Shown piece after piece: positions 22,336-36,292 of a DNA stretch of 64,000 bases. Origin of the DNA: Bactericera cockerelli (lineage: Eukaryota > Arthropoda > Insecta > Hemiptera > Triozidae); assembly GCA_024516035.1 (NCBI GenBank), contig CM044955.1:14562079-14626078 (forward strand). The letters are read 5' to 3'. Each line of letters begins with the position of its first letter. Positions within the stretch are counted from its first letter, which is position 1. The notes under the pieces are model-generated. The model did not search any database, was not told the origin of the DNA, and saw only the letters and a program-made list of their open reading frames with translations. Made by a program: the position numbers and the translations under genes.

Positions 22336-25300
22336 TCATCGACGCTGACTACAGTGTTTAATGTTGAATTTAAAAATTTGTTGATACTTTTTACTGTTTT
22401 TTTTATCCATCCTTTATCTTCGTCAATAATTGCCCTTATTTGTGCTACCCGATAAGGACTCACCAGTTTAACACGTTGAACACCGAGGCTTTTTTCTAGT
22501 TTTTTTTTTTTTTTTTTTTTGTAGGTACATGGGACAAAATTGGGATTTTTAAAACCCCCCTAGAAAATTCTAGGGAGTATGCAACAGTAGGCATTATTGA
22601 TTGTTCACTAGGTATTATTGATTTTCCTCGTCAGCTGCCCCCCTAGCCAAATTCCTGGCTCTTCCCATTCTCACTCCTTTGACTTAACGTTTCTTTAACA
22701 GCCTCTGTCATTCGAGACGGGAGTTTTACCCTCCCTTCTTTGGAAACTCACAATCGAACTGACCAAATTAACCTCACCCAACCTGGAATAGCTTTACTAG
22801 TTTAAAATTACCAGTTCTCATTCATAATTTCAAAAAGAAATACTTTCTATACCTTATAATGAATAGAAAGTAAAAACGACATTACTATTATATCCAAACA
22901 AAATAAAAAACTACAGAGCATCCTCCGAGCGCTTTCTATTTACATAAATGTCCTGTCTATTGGAAAGCGGCATTATTTGTTCCTTGATTCCTCCGTCTTG
23001 CTTTCCCCATATTCCCTAGTGGTCATTTCAGCCATTCAATGACCCCTTCATTTTCCATACGAAATAATATCTTCGCATTTTTATTCTCCGTCTAAAAAAA
23101 GAAGAAAAAGAAGCTTACACGACGCAGGCCCAAGAGAAAATATCAACATTGATAAAAAGGCTGAAAGAAAAGAAAGAGCAAAAAAAAGGTCTACTTTTTC
23201 ATCTCTCTGCTTTTTTCTCTCTCACACATTATTTCTCCTGTTCCAATCATCTCGAAAAAATTATTAAAAAGTCTGAATCTTCATCAGTAATACATAGAGC
23301 ATTGTTTTAGACAAATAGAGTTCAAAGGCAGATTTTTTAGTGTGTGGACTTTTTTGTTGTTGATAAAAAATTATTTTTAAAACTGTACCTATTTAAATTT
23401 TAAAAAATATCAAAATAAATAATTCGAAGGCTGTGCAATACATATTTAAATAAATTATTTATTTTTTAAAGTTTCCGGCATGAAAAGAAGTATTGTATAC
23501 AAGTGAAGGTAAATTAATTTATCTGTTGTTATTATGTATCTGCATGTGAATAATTATACCTAGGTTTGTACATAATTATTGGATACTTAATTATTTTAAA
23601 TTTATTTCGCTACTCCCCCCGTGCGATATTCAAAGATATGGTAATTTTATAAAGATATTGTACCTAATTTGTATTTTTTTTTTTTAAATATTTATTTTTT
23701 TTTACTCGAAAATTTTTAAAGGCATTTTTTTGTAATTCATTGAAGGTAGTTTCCTTACGTGTGACCAGGTTCCATAGTGGAGTACCATCTTCTATTGAAT
23801 CTTCCATACTATTTACTCTATAGTAGTAAGTAGGTAGGTAACTTTCAAAAGATAGAAAATGGGGGAGAAGGAAGGGGGGTTACTATTATTTTCTAAACTA
23901 CTACTAGACAAACACGTATCCCCCCACTTTTTTTATCTCGAGTGCCATGACTATTAAAAAGTTTTCATTCATATTTTTTAAACGCCAAGAGGTGATATAG
24001 CTTTACTCGCGAGGAGTAAAGCTATATCACTTCCAGTAGTATACAGACCAGCTGCTATCTATCTCATACACACTAAAACACTTGTGGATCTTCTGTACGC
24101 GGTGTTGTGAGGTCTAGGCGAACGGCAGTTCGTCGGGCCAAGTCCTAGACTTATAGTGTGTAAGTGACGTTAAATATTTGGCGCTGTTCTTATCGATAGG
24201 TAATATCTATTATGGAGATACCTATCTTCATAATAAACCCTTTGTCGGTGTGTATATAATAAATGAGTGTATTAGGCATACATATAATTTTTGGAATTCT
24301 TGATTTTTTTCCGAAATTATTACACTGCCTTTCTAAAGATACCTAAATATAGATAGTTAATTATGTCAAACCGTTCTTAAGCTATGAGTTATGGTGTTAT
24401 GAATGAGACAGCTCCTCTTAAAAATAATGTACATTTTGCACTCATGCACATATTTGAATGATGTACCTTGTTGAATTTTCTCGTTCCATCCATGCCTTTT
24501 AGTATCTAGGTATTCTTGTAAGTATTTGAATTCACATTCCTTTAAAAGATGTGATAAGATCTTCTAAATATTCGACGATTCACATCATAATCATTATTTA
24601 CGCCTGAAAAGTACAGGAGTACTTAATTTAAAAATAAATAAAATAAAAACAACTATTATTATTATTATTACTGCACCGTAGGCAACATCATCATAATTAT
24701 AATTTCCAGGATAGATATTTTATGACTGCTTGGCAAAAAAAACTAGTCATATCAATTCCTCACTAAATTACCTGTCCAATAGTTTCCAATATTCATGCAA
24801 ATCCCATCAACTGCGATATAGTGTAGGTACAATGTACATGAATTAAAAGTATATAAAATATTCGTATACTATACATTAGTATAAGTGGGTATCAAAATTG
24901 ATTTAGGTATCAACATTGATACGAGAGTATCAACTTGAGTATTGTCACAACATGGGAACCTAACATTTGACTTTATTGCATGTCATTAATCTGTCGGTCT
25001 AAGCCGTCAGGTGTCTGGGCAAAATTATGGAAGATGTCTTCTTCAGTTTTCGCACACTGCGATTCTGCCAAATTGATATCGCAATGCAGTTCTGGTCATA
25101 CTTGGAATCTAAAAGTGAGAAATTCGCAAAGTGCATTCTTGGAGCCTGATCCATTAATTTACCGAACTTTTGGATAGTTGTTTTTTTGACATTCAACAGT
25201 TAGTTCCAATTTACTACTTTCATTGGTAGTATGTTTGCATCCTACTACATTTATTATGTATAACGTCCAAGACCTAAGTGGTTACCTCTAGGTACAAAAA

Positions 25301-25341
25301 TCCTGTGCATGGATACATAAATTATTTTGTGTTACTCTATA
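22336..25341. other. Non-coding AT-rich stretch
   Basis: No gene is supported. A T run lies at 22500-22520. A headless family-D SINE body is likely at 22690-22800 on the minus strand (TTTACCCTCC, AACCTCACCCAACCTGG). A hairpin with about 17-bp arms sits at 23991-24032 (GTGATATAGCTTTACTC and complement), and another, GTCTAGG...CCTAGAC, at 24111-24152. Confidence 0.5.
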
Positions 25342-25590
25342 TTGATAACAAGCGGGCTGTCGCCCGCTTTGCGGGCCGAGGCATGGCCGTGAAAGCAAAA
25401 AATCCTTTTTCGCCAATGGCAGGTGTTGTAGTGGGAATTTCGAAAAATCCCGTCTTATTGCACATCTAGACTATAAGACAAAGCTACCTACCAAATTTCA
25501 ACTTCCTAGAACTTACGGTTTGGGCTGTAGAGCGATGATCAGTCAGTCAGTGGTCAGTCAATCAGTGACTTTGACATTTATATATTAAGA
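25342..25590 (-). mobile_element. Non-autonomous Helentron/Helitron-like element
   Basis: Read on the minus strand, the element starts near AATCTTAATATATAAATGTC and ends with a strong hairpin, GCGGGCGACAGCCCGC (plus 25352-25367), followed by TTGTTATC. A short non-coding element with a subterminal GC hairpin near one end is the pattern of non-autonomous Helentrons. Exact ends and target dinucleotide are uncertain. Confidence 0.6.
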
Positions 25591-25654
25591 TTACCCATGT
25601 ATTTTTTTTTAGTATCACCTATTTATCTGGGTATAATTAATAAATAATCATTAA

Positions 25655-25780
25655 TTTGAGTTTGTGACCACATAATAATATGACTCTGAGGGTTAGGTAG
25701 TAGAAAATGCTTTGAGCATTAACCTCGCCTGGTAGAAAATGCTTTGAGCATTAGCCTTCCACTAAAGAGTGTTATTATTA
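25655..25780 (+). mobile_element. SINE family C, 3' portion
   Basis: GTTTGTGACCACATAATAAT, GAGGGTTAGGTAGTAGAAAA, TAACCTCGCCTGG and CCACTAAAGAGTGTTATTAT match the body of the full copy at 11249-11466. The block GTAGAAAATGCTTTGAGCAT is duplicated within this copy. Confidence 0.75.
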
Positions 25781-27584
25781 ATATGTATTGATTATATTAT
25801 ATGTACTTGTATGTACTACATAATTATGTATAGTATAAATGTTTTATGTTTTTGATATGCATGCTGCGGAAATTTGGGCACATAGAAACTCTAATTCATG
25901 TTATTAAGATGCATGGAATCTCAGACACTTAAATTTGGCAGTTTTTATACCAATTTTATTAACTGCACATTTCCTCTTCTTTTCAATTTTCAAAATACTT
26001 CAATAGTTAATCCTGGTTTGCCAAACTCGAAGGTAAACGTGATGCAGATTGTAAACCTACAGGTTAGGTTTCTCTTCATCTTCGTCTTTGAATTAAATTT
26101 GATGGTGTCGGGTTTAGATGCTCGGCTGATTGAATTAAGTGAGAGTATTCAAAAATTGACAAAATCATGAAAATGAGGAAGTATGATTTTTTTGTTTTGC
26201 AAATTTAGTTTCCCTGGAACTACAAGGTTGCACTTCGGGGGGTTTGCTAAGTCTGATAAGATTGCTGAATGATAAATTCTAGAAGTCGTACTCGGGTTGA
26301 AGATCTGTGTACAAGAACTACCTAAATGTTATGTATGTATATTTATGTATCCAAAGATGATGTTCTAACAATGTTTCTTATGTTTAATATAATTATACCT
26401 ATATGTATATTTATATTTTTTTTTTACAAAACAATGCCTTACATCTTTATTTAATTATTCTTCCTCTTTTGGCCTTTTCCCAAACCTTCATAAATAGTTG
26501 GTATTAGCCAACCTCGTCCTTATGGTTAAGGTTGTTTGGTTGATCCTCTAAAAATATACTATAAATGAAGAGGTGCTATATTAAACTGGGAGTAATCGGA
26601 CTCCCTGTCTTGAGCCGACAGTCTAAATAAAGCTCTTCTATACAATACTATACTATACTATTATTTTTGTAATATTTTTTGGACGCCGCACGCCGGCCCT
26701 ACAGGGTTGTGTAAATGTTTTTTGGTCCGACAAGACTGGTATCATATTTGTTTAACGCCCCCCCCCCCCCTTCCCCCACCAGTGAAACAACCTACGCGGT
26801 TCCCTTCTATTTTTGCGTATTTTTTTAGAATCCATGCATGTTATGAACTTGGATTTTTCATTCAACCCTTCCAATGGAACACAATAGTTCAGACCAATAT
26901 TTTTTTTCCTGGATGTTTCATATTATGAGAACCGGTCCTATTTACAATAGTTGTAAGATTGTGGTTGGTGTACTGTACTATTTATGCATTTATAAAAATA
27001 AAGGATTGAGGCGAACATTAAAATCTTTCGGAACTTTTTCATGTGGTTAAAAAAAAAAGAAGTAAAAAACACACCTAAACTATTATATTGGTGGAGTGGT
27101 CCAGGCGTTTATACGTAAAAGAACCCACTTTTTTCTGCGGGGTAAGCGAGCATCTAGCCTCTGAGCTAATCTTGTGTTTAGCTTAAAATAAGTTGAGAAT
27201 CTTATGTGATAACCAAAAGCATAGTGCCCTGGAACATAATTATGCGTTGACACCGAAATCAGTCAAGAAATGATGTACGGCAATGCCTCATTGTGTAGAT
27301 TAGGGAATATAGGGCCATGCCTCGGGCCGGAAACTGAAACTAGGGTGCAGTGATTCCAGGGTCCTGTGGTCCCTGTGACAAAAATCTCAAAATTGCATGA
27401 AAATTTATACGAATTTAGAGAACTTTAGAAAAATTAATTAGACCGAATTCCCATTTTAATTCTCATTAAAGTAAGCTTTGGGTTTATCCTCAAGGACCTT
27501 AAGTACAGAATATCTATAGTGTCATATACTGTCAGATATTTATATTTTTATTTAGCACCGTTTTTAACTGCATGGTCATTTCAC
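25781..27584. other. Non-coding stretch with repeat fragments
   Basis: A 90-residue frame at 25898-26170 has no recognisable domain. At 26590-26640, CTGTCTTGAGCCGACAGTCT and AATAAAG belong to a dispersed repeat also seen at 13216-13260 and 47478-47522. A C run lies at 26758-26770. At 27280-27340, GGCAATGCCTC/GGCCATGCCTC motifs resemble the minisatellite at 42640-42850. Confidence 0.5.
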
Positions 27585-27740
27585 CACTGGGGTATACTAC
27601 CCTCAATTTGCAGGAAACTCACAAACCTGCTACCCTCATTAAGCCCACCCAGCCTGGGTTGGGCCGGAATGCCAGAATCACGAAGTCTTCACCTCGCTGG
27701 ACTTTGCTTAACTTCAGTAATTTCAACTCGGATTACAACT
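27585..27740 (-). mobile_element. 5S rRNA-derived SINE (family D)
   Basis: On the minus strand: ACTGAAGTTAAGCAAAGTCC, AGCGAGGTGAAGACTTCGTG, GGCCCAACCCAGGCTGGGTG, then GGTAGCAGGTTTGTGAGTTT. The first block is the 5S-like segment; the rest is the SINE body shared with 28160-28290. Confidence 0.75.
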
Positions 27741-28159
27741 CGGTTTAATATGCTTGGTTTCAATTTCATTAGTCTGAAATATCTTCAAAATCTCTTGAAA
27801 TTTTACATTTTTTTAAAAATAATTGTGAGACAGTAGTGTCCAGCTTCTACAAATCTACATCAAGTTATATCTGATAAGATTCCCATAAATCTCATCCATT
27901 GCTTTCCATTTCGATAGCATTCTCCCCGGCCACCCCTTCTGCAGTCTGCACTTGATAGATGATCTTCTTTGGAAATAAATTATACATAATCGTAATTAAT
28001 ATGAAATCTGCATAGAGCAATAAAGCTACCCCTTTATCAACCCATGTCACATAGAACCGCTGTACGTTACCGGCCTGTTCACTGCCATGTCAGAGAAGCG
28101 TGAGAGGGTTAATAGCATTGGGAAGCAAAAATTTCTAACTCAAAGGCCATCGTCGATAG
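27741..28159. other. Non-coding stretch
   Basis: Nothing recognisable between the two inverted 5S-derived SINEs. Confidence 0.4.
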
Positions 28160-28290
28160 CTCCTTCAATGCACCGGTTCTCGTAGGATCACTGAAGTTAA
28201 GCAACGTCCAGCGAGGTGAAGACCCAGCCCAACTCAGGCTGGGTGAGGTTAATGTGGGTAGCAGGTTTGTGAGTTTCCTCCGACCACTGA
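28160..28290 (+). mobile_element. 5S rRNA-derived SINE (family D)
   Basis: CAATGCACCGGTTCTCGTAG, GATCACTGAAGTTAAGCAAC and GTCCAGCGAGGT closely follow 5S rRNA (CGGTTCTCGTCCGATCACCG, AAGTTAAGCAGCGTC, GCGCGGT). The body continues GGCTGGGTGAGGTTAATGTG, GGTAGCAGGTTTGTGAGTTT. It lies in opposite orientation to the copy at 27585-27740. Confidence 0.82.
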
Positions 28291-30401
28291 ATAATTCCGT
28301 ATTCAAATAAAGCAGTTATATTATTTCTATTACATCTACTTTAAAAAGAAAAATACACACATTTAAAGATGCACTACTAAAATGTAGGTATCTCTGGAAT
28401 GCCATTATGAATAATGTTACAGGAAGAAAAATGAACTGAAAATAATAATAATAATAATCTGTAAGGCCAAATGGAACGTTCGATAGTCCGGTATGTAAAC
28501 CTGAAATTTGACAAAACGCCGGATTTAACCCGGTAAATAGGTAGTAGTGATAATAATGCGAATCATAATATACGGATATTACTCAAGAAATTATCCAACA
28601 AAAAAGTCATTTTTTGACTTTTTTGTTTTTTTTTTGCATTATGGAAAAAAAAATCACTAGAGAGAAAAGAAAATTATTTTAAGAAATGAAACCACCCCAC
28701 TAAACAAGAGGACTGTATCCCATTGGTGTATAAGGGGTAAAGCAGCATTAGATATTTGTTAGCTGTTATGTACTGTTATTATTACTTATTTTTTTTCAAG
28801 ATGAATGTTTCACAGCCATTTTTTTTATTTCGTAGCCATGAAACGGGAGCTGTAGATTAGAATAAATTACAAAATTCTGAAACTCATCCTTTGAAAAATA
28901 ATACCTGGGTTAAAAAAAAGTCAGTGCACAACAAATGGACGGCGAATCCAAAGAGGACACAATTCGAGCATGCTAGAGGATATATGAAAAGGAGGAGGGG
29001 GGGGGGTGGGGGATGCTGATAAAGCAGGATCCTAAGGGAGAGAGAGGAGTAGGGGGGGTAGGCTAGAGGGGGGTGGAGGAGCAATACATAAATCAATACA
29101 ATCTATTCTATTTTTTAAGCTTTCACTTTCTTCCTTCTTTTTACCTTTTATATAAACCAGTGGCGGCTGAACGGTTTTCATACGAGGTGAAAATTATGTT
29201 GAAAGAAGATGATTTCCGGCTGTTTAGAATCTAAAAATACATTGTCCATTTTAATATCTGCAGTGTTATCAAATTTATTATTATATTGCTAGCGATTGAT
29301 TTGTTCTTAATATAGCTCTGAGATTTGCTCTCGGAAGCTCAGAAGCCTCAATGTTTTTACTCATTATAATTTTGATTTGAATTACAAAAGATTTCCCGCT
29401 ACCATTAAAAAAATATTGGTTACCAACAACTTTTTTTTTAATAATAAATATAAACCACACAACAAAATCCCCACACTTACTGATTGGATGACTGTTGAAA
29501 ATCTAAAAACAAGCTATTATTTTAAAGGATTTCTACTGGCAAAAAAAGTGCGGGCTCATAGCAGTCATAGCTAGTGCACTAAAAATCCTTTGTATGCTCA
29601 ATCTGAAATCCAAAAATTTTACTGTAAATTACCAACAAAACTAATACCTACTAATGAATTTTTTTTAAAGAGTGAGAATTTTTTGTAGTACACGAAAACT
29701 TTGAAGATTTTGTTTTCTCTCGAAATAAATCTAAAAATATTGGTTTTTTTATCTTGTGTTTTTAATATTCATTGATATGGACTACGTTCAAACTTCGTTC
29801 GAATTATTTTGGAAAACATGACAGAATTATTGAAATATTAAAATTTCAACAATAGGAAGGTATTAGAGCGTTTACTCATTTTGTGTCAATCCTCAAATCC
29901 AACAATGTCTTCCCTACTCCACTGAGAACACGAGTTCCCCTCTCGAGTTTTTTGGCCTAGCTTCCCCTTCTTTCACATTGCCACCCCCTCCAGGCTTTAA
30001 AAAAGCCTCTTCTGCATACTTTTTTAATTATATTTCTTCTTCTTTTTCTCCAGCATCCTCTTTCACTTTCTCTTATGCTTCCCCTATCTCACACGCATCA
30101 CCCCTTCTCCCTCACAGCACATGTCTCCCTCCACTTTCTTTCTTCCTCGTGTACCTTAGTCCAGTAAAAATAGATTTTTATTTTGAAAAGAAGAAAAATA
30201 ATAGTGTGCAGATTTTATTTACCAAAATAACGTGTTAGGCCGTTCAAGATCATTCCTCAAATGTCTTTAAGTCAGTGATCTCCATTCTGTTTTTACCACC
30301 AATTGTTATGGTGTTGATGTATAGGTAAGTATGAAAGAAAAAATATTTAATTTGAACAGTAAATAGTAAATTGTGTACAATGTGCTTTTTTCACTTAAAT
30401 T

Positions 30402-30528
30402 GACCTCAGTAGCTTGATCGTTAAGGTTGCACAAGCGTAACCTGGAGGTCAGTGGTTCGAATCCCAAATCATGTGAACATTTAGTAAAGCAACTTTAAGC
30501 AATAGTGATTAACACAATTATAAATGAT
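30402..30528 (+). mobile_element. SINE family B (tRNA-related), degenerate
   Basis: CCTCAGTAGCTTGATCGTTA, AACCTGGAGGTCAGTGGTTC and GTGATTAACACAATTATAAA are in family order; the middle body is diverged. Confidence 0.7.
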
Positions 30529-33500
30529 AGATTTGATTTTTTTTGTCAATATTAGAATATTTTTCGCGATATTTTGAAATTCTTAAATCTTATTAAATTT
30601 AGTAGATATATTGGCTTATTTATTGACTACATTACTTGCCAGTAAAGGCTGATTAGTATACATTGTATTTTGAGTGAATTGAATTTTTAATTTTAGATTA
30701 AGGTGTGCCTGATAAAGTATTTGGTGAAAAAATACTCCGTCTACAAATACCTAATTCAAAGTGTCCACCTATAAATTTGTGTAATTACTAATTTGCCTAG
30801 ACTATCTCCCTCACACAACATGGCTACCTCCACTTACTTCCTCATGTATCACCCACGCTCCTCATGTCTTCCTCTTCTTTCCTCAGCTCCCTCATACCTC
30901 ACTTCTACTTTCTTCCTCACACAGCATTTCCCTCACTCCACATCTCTTTGAGTTGCTTGTCCTTTTAATATGCTCCGTTACTATATGCTCTGCAAAAGAC
31001 AGCTTTTTTTAATCAAAGGGGGAAATTTTTGCTGTAAAAAATTGTTTCATATATACGTGTAGATACATTTTTAAGTAAGGGTTGGAGTGGAAATTATACA
31101 TGTACGTTTTTAACATTTTTACTCTTTTCTTTCTCTCTCTCCCCCTATTCTCATCGCACACACTCCTCTGTAAAAGATTGAGACGGATAGGGAAATACCT
31201 ACCTTTGAAAAATCGAATTTTTAATTAAAATTGGTGAGAGAAAGCTTCAACTCTCTTTTATTATTCTGTAAAAATTTCTTGTGTGTTCTCTATTCAGATT
31301 CAGTGTTCATTATTTTGTATAGAATAGATTTGTTATATTTTACAGGCTTCATCAATTTTGGATATTGTTAGTAAATTTTAACATGCTTTTATTCCATTGT
31401 TTTAAATTTTGCAACTTTACGCAGATTTTCGGCACACTTGTATGGCATGTACGTAAATCAAAGTCATTGTTATAATGAATTTGGTGACGTAAATTGTCTC
31501 TAAAATTATTGAGAACTACTTGAAAGTAATATGATTAACACTCTGCTTAGTAACAGAAGTATTTTTACAGAGATATAGACTGACTCTACTCTCTAGTTGC
31601 ATCTTAGGTTGAGTGTCCATTTGTTCAACAGAGATGCTACAATTTTTAATAAGGACAAATATTTTTGGTGCCTGATAGGTAGTAGCTATATTATGTCAAC
31701 CTATGTATGTTGGAAAAGTTTAACCAGTTAATGAACGCTAAACCCCCGGCGTAATATGACCGAAGAAGGTGAAAGTGATATAAGAACTAGGGTTTCATGA
31801 AAATTACTCGAGTACTCGATCACCTAAGTTCGAGCACCATAGTTAGAACCTCAGAAAAGAACTTGGGATCCCAGAAAAGAACGATTTTATGTCTCGAATG
31901 TCCTCGATGTTGTAAAATGAATTGATAAATAATAAAGTTGGGTTTTATATTTGTGATAATGACAACCACACCGAAACTTGCTTCACTAAATATTTGTCAT
32001 ACTTCAGCCTCGAACCACCGACATCCAGGTTTAGAGAATGCACAATTGCACATCCCCTGTTTCGGTGAAAGTTTTCGATTTTTTTTTCTGCTCATAATAA
32101 TATACGAGTATGATTACCTATTCTAAACAGCAATATTGTATCCCTATAAGTATGATACAGAAGATCTGATAGCAAAGTTGCATGTCAGTGCATTTCTGGA
32201 TTTCAATGAGAAAAACTATTATCATACACACGAATACATTTTCTTTTTCAATTAGTTCCTCTTTTGGGAAATATTCCCGAGAGCTGTGTTGATACACGGA
32301 ACAAAAATGATCGTTCAGTTGTCTTTGAGGAAATACATAAAATATGTCCGCTTGATTTGCAAACATGGTAATTTGCAAACCAAATTTCGCAATATTTTTA
32401 GAATATTTTTTCGATGAGATTTGCAAGAAATAATTTCCTCTTTGAGTTTCTATATGATCAAGCGTCAAAATCTTCTAATTTTTTCGGAAGTTGGTACCTT
32501 AGTTAGTCCACTTTTTCTCATAAAGCATGCTTTGAAAAAGCCTTAGAAATAGAAGTAATTACAAACAAAAAAGTTCCTGATCTGAAAACCCTCTTAATGT
32601 CAAAGGTCCACTTCAGAAGGGTTGAATCACAGAATTTCACTTGCATTTTTTAATCAGTATAGTTTTTTTTTAATGATCACTCGTAAATTACGTGTAGACT
32701 CACAATTGTCTTTATGTTTGCTCATTTGATCAGAAGTTCCTAGATGTTCAGAAAGCATTCGACAGCACGTGTCTAAGTTCTCTCTCTGGAAAACGAATTT
32801 CCCATGAACTGAACAATCATAGACAATGCTTCGTAATCAGAGAGCAAAAATGCTGTGGGGAAAAACAATGACAAAAAACTTGCGTATGACAGTTACTATG
32901 ATGCATTTGCATTGCTAGGAAGTTCGCAAGGTTGAACAATGTTGCACGGACAATTGGATGACAAACCAACGCATCTATTAGTTCACACTTCGTTTGATTT
33001 TATAATCAGATATTAAAATCATTTTAACTCTAAATGATGCATAATGTAGAGTTATATGTTTAATTAAATTAATACGATCTTTTTCGTAGAATCAAAGACT
33101 TTCTTCAAACTGAAATCTAGTTTGAATTTATGAATTATTGATGTTATGAAACATTTTACCTACTTCATATAAATTTCTAGTATTAGAAATCGGAAGTATT
33201 TTGAATTGTAGAAATAATTTTGAATTAACTCAATTAACTACTAACTATAGAATCACTTATCACTGGCGTTAAGCAACGCCGAGAGAAGCACGATCCGTTT
33301 GTTTTGGAGTTGGTCATTAGTACTAACAGTACCTTTTTTATCGTTAAAGTTTCAAATTAGATCTCTATAGTTTATTTGTCAAGACGGGGAACTCGTAAAG
33401 TGGAGGTCTGTGTTTCGAGCCTCAAGTATGAATATTGTATGACATCACTCTTTTGATTAATACAAAAATATGATAACGTTTATAATTTAGAACATTTAAA

Positions 33501-35196
33501 TTCAGCTTGTCAAAAATGTAGGTTATCACAAACTGCAAGTGTCAATAAAGCAATTAAAAATAGAACTAGACCTAGTTATTAGTTTTAATCAATTTCTAGC
33601 ATCTAGTCAATGAGACGTTAATTTTTAGGACACCAAAACAATTAATGCAATTCAGGTTATAGTCCCATTACCAAATGTAGTAATTAGTAACAATATTCAA
33701 TTTTATATAATAAATGTACATAATAGAACACATATTTTATGTCCTAGACTAAATTGCAATTAAATCATCCAGTGTATTATGGTACGGACCTAACCTAGAT
33801 GTAGATGTTAGCTGTGGTTTTCTAGTTGTGTGACAACATCTTCATATTGTGTATATATTTTAATGGTTCATGCTGTATAGACACACAAGAAGAGGTAAAC
33901 TCAATTAGATCATCCCTTCCAATACATGGATTTTTCTAATTTCTTTAAGAATATGTTTAAAATAGAATCACTTTGAGGGTTGGGTGTAGAAAATGTTTCA
34001 AGTTAGTACTTAATACATAATATCCTTACCTAACCATTACCACATTATTTTAAAGTGGGCTGACAGCCTAATTCCAAGTTTTTATGTACTTTGGAGGTAG
34101 TCATCACTACATTGTTTATATCACGATTTTTATTGAATCGGTTATCCCAATCATCATAATGGTTTTATCATATTATTTGTGTTAATCACAATTTCAAACT
34201 ATCTTTACTAATTGTATGCCATATTTGGAACTCAAACCATCGATAGCACAGTTTTGGACTCTTCGAATCTCACCCAATGCATGAATTTTCTTCATTTATT
34301 TGTGAACATTGGCAATTGGTCACATACATAGTAATGGCCCCAAAAGAACAACAGTAATAAAAGGACATAAATAAGTCCTAATCAAGCAGTACATTTTTAT
34401 TGTAAGGTCCATAATTATCATTATGAAGGTATAAGTTATAATTTTTTAAGAACATAATAATTGATTCGTTTGTTCTGCCACCGATAAGCATACATACATA
34501 ACCATGTATGAATATCTACAACAGTGATTAAACGTGACTAACACATAGTCACGTCCCCATATGTTTCTTTTTTACGTAGTTACATTATGACGGATAAAAA
34601 AAATCAATTAAGTAGGTAAACCATTAAAATATATGCCGCCTGTAGATAAGAGACAACGGTAGACCTTTGTATAAAGGCCGGACCTTTGTATGACTTTATA
34701 TTCTGAGTTAAAAAATCCTAATAAATAGATTAGAATTAAAAGAAACCCATTGATACCGCTTTGTGTTTGATCTAATTGTCACTAATGTTGTGATTATGAA
34801 AATTGAATTTAGAGATAAGTTGGGCAATTTCTATTTATTGATCTCCCACTTACACACAGACAAGGGGCTACATTGATTTCTTTTCTTTCTCGATCTAATT
34901 GGTCTTTTATTTTAGTTGTTAAGTTTAGTTATCAAGTCAGTTCTGAGTTAATTCAAGTCATTTGAATGTTAGCCTAGCCGTGTAGTATTTCTGTGATTTT
35001 GTCATTGTGTATAAGTTGTAAATTCATCCAACTTTTATCGGATGAAGATTTGTTGAAGTTTGGAAATTTTCTACAAGTTGCAGGAATATAAATCAGGTAA
35101 ACACAGTTTTCTAGGTACATTATGGTATTATTTTACATATTTTTCTTGATCATGAAATTGCTTAGGTCACAAATACTCAAAAACTTTTGGAATATA

Positions 35197-35475
35197 TTAA
35201 TGTTGTCTTCTCGGTCGAGCAACTGCGGACGGTCCTATTTTAACTTTTATTTCTGCTCCTTTTGACAAGTTGTAGGGCTTTTTTGTGGTGAAATTTTCGT
35301 CCCCCAAAAATTGTGACCTTATGGCAATAGTGAACTGATTCCTCATGATAAAAGGTCCCTGGCCCGTCACTGTGACTCTGACTGTCAGACCGTACAATTT
35401 TACATATCCCTGTCTAGTTGCAAATGTCTGAAGTTTTTCTGTGTAAGCAAAAACTAGCAAATGGTACAATGCCAT
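35197..35475 (-). other. Unrecognised 92-residue open frame
   Basis: An ATG-started frame whose base composition is more balanced than its AT-rich flanks, with few low-complexity runs. It contains basic stretches near the C-terminus (KGAEIKVKIG, ARPRRQH). I recognise no domain and see no splice sites that require it. It could be an exon, a transposon remnant or chance. Confidence 0.15.
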
Positions 35476-36145
35476 CTTGTGGTTATGTATAATAATTATA
35501 TAGATTCATTTGCGTTAATACTCACATATCTTATTCTGTAGGCGAATGACTTTTCAATTCTTTGATGCTTTTCACATGATTTCATATTTGTGTAGTTCAA
35601 GAGCTTCTGACACTTGTAAAATATTCTATTGATTGAGGTCAGACGAAACAATTACTATTTTAAACCCTTAAAACAATAAATCACAAAGCTTGAGAAATCT
35701 CCGCGATGGATTTGATTGATCCAACGTAGGTATGTGCTTGATATATGATAGATGCCTAGTTCAAGTGCTTCATTGATATCAGAAAGCAATTCAACTAGAT
35801 TTATTGTAGCTACTGTTTCCAATAAAAGACCTAATATTTATAGCTGCAGATAAGATAATTTTATTCTTGATCTAGTAGCTAGTTGTTGGTTAAGTCCATG
35901 ATATAAGTCTCTATTACACGTTAATTTAGGTACTTGGGCTGTCAAGCAGAAGATGTTGAGATAAATGTGTCAAATCTGTTCCCTCTTCTGAGATATTCTA
36001 GGTGAAAATTTAATAGTTATTTTTTTTTATAATACTAGAAAGATTTTTCCCAAATTTTAATAAACTATTTACTGAACTATTTATTATAAAAATAATCTTA
36101 TACATATTTATCTAAAATTCTGAACCATAGGAATTTTCCGACCTC

Positions 36146-36292
36146 AGTACTCAGTAGCTTGATCGATAAGGCGGCGGACTTGTAACCTGGAGTTTGGTGG
36201 TTCAAGTCCCGGTTTCAGCGTAGATTCATTAGAGCTAGTTTGAGTAGTTGTGATATATATCACGAAAGTGATTAACACAAATATGATAACTT
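36146..36292 (+). mobile_element. SINE family B (tRNA-related)
   Basis: AGTAGCTTGATCGATAAGGC, GGCGGACTTGTAACCTGGAG, GGTTCAAGTCCCGGTTTCAG, GTTTGAGTAGTTGTGATATA and GTGATTAACACAAATATGAT. This is the clearest copy of the family. Confidence 0.85.
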
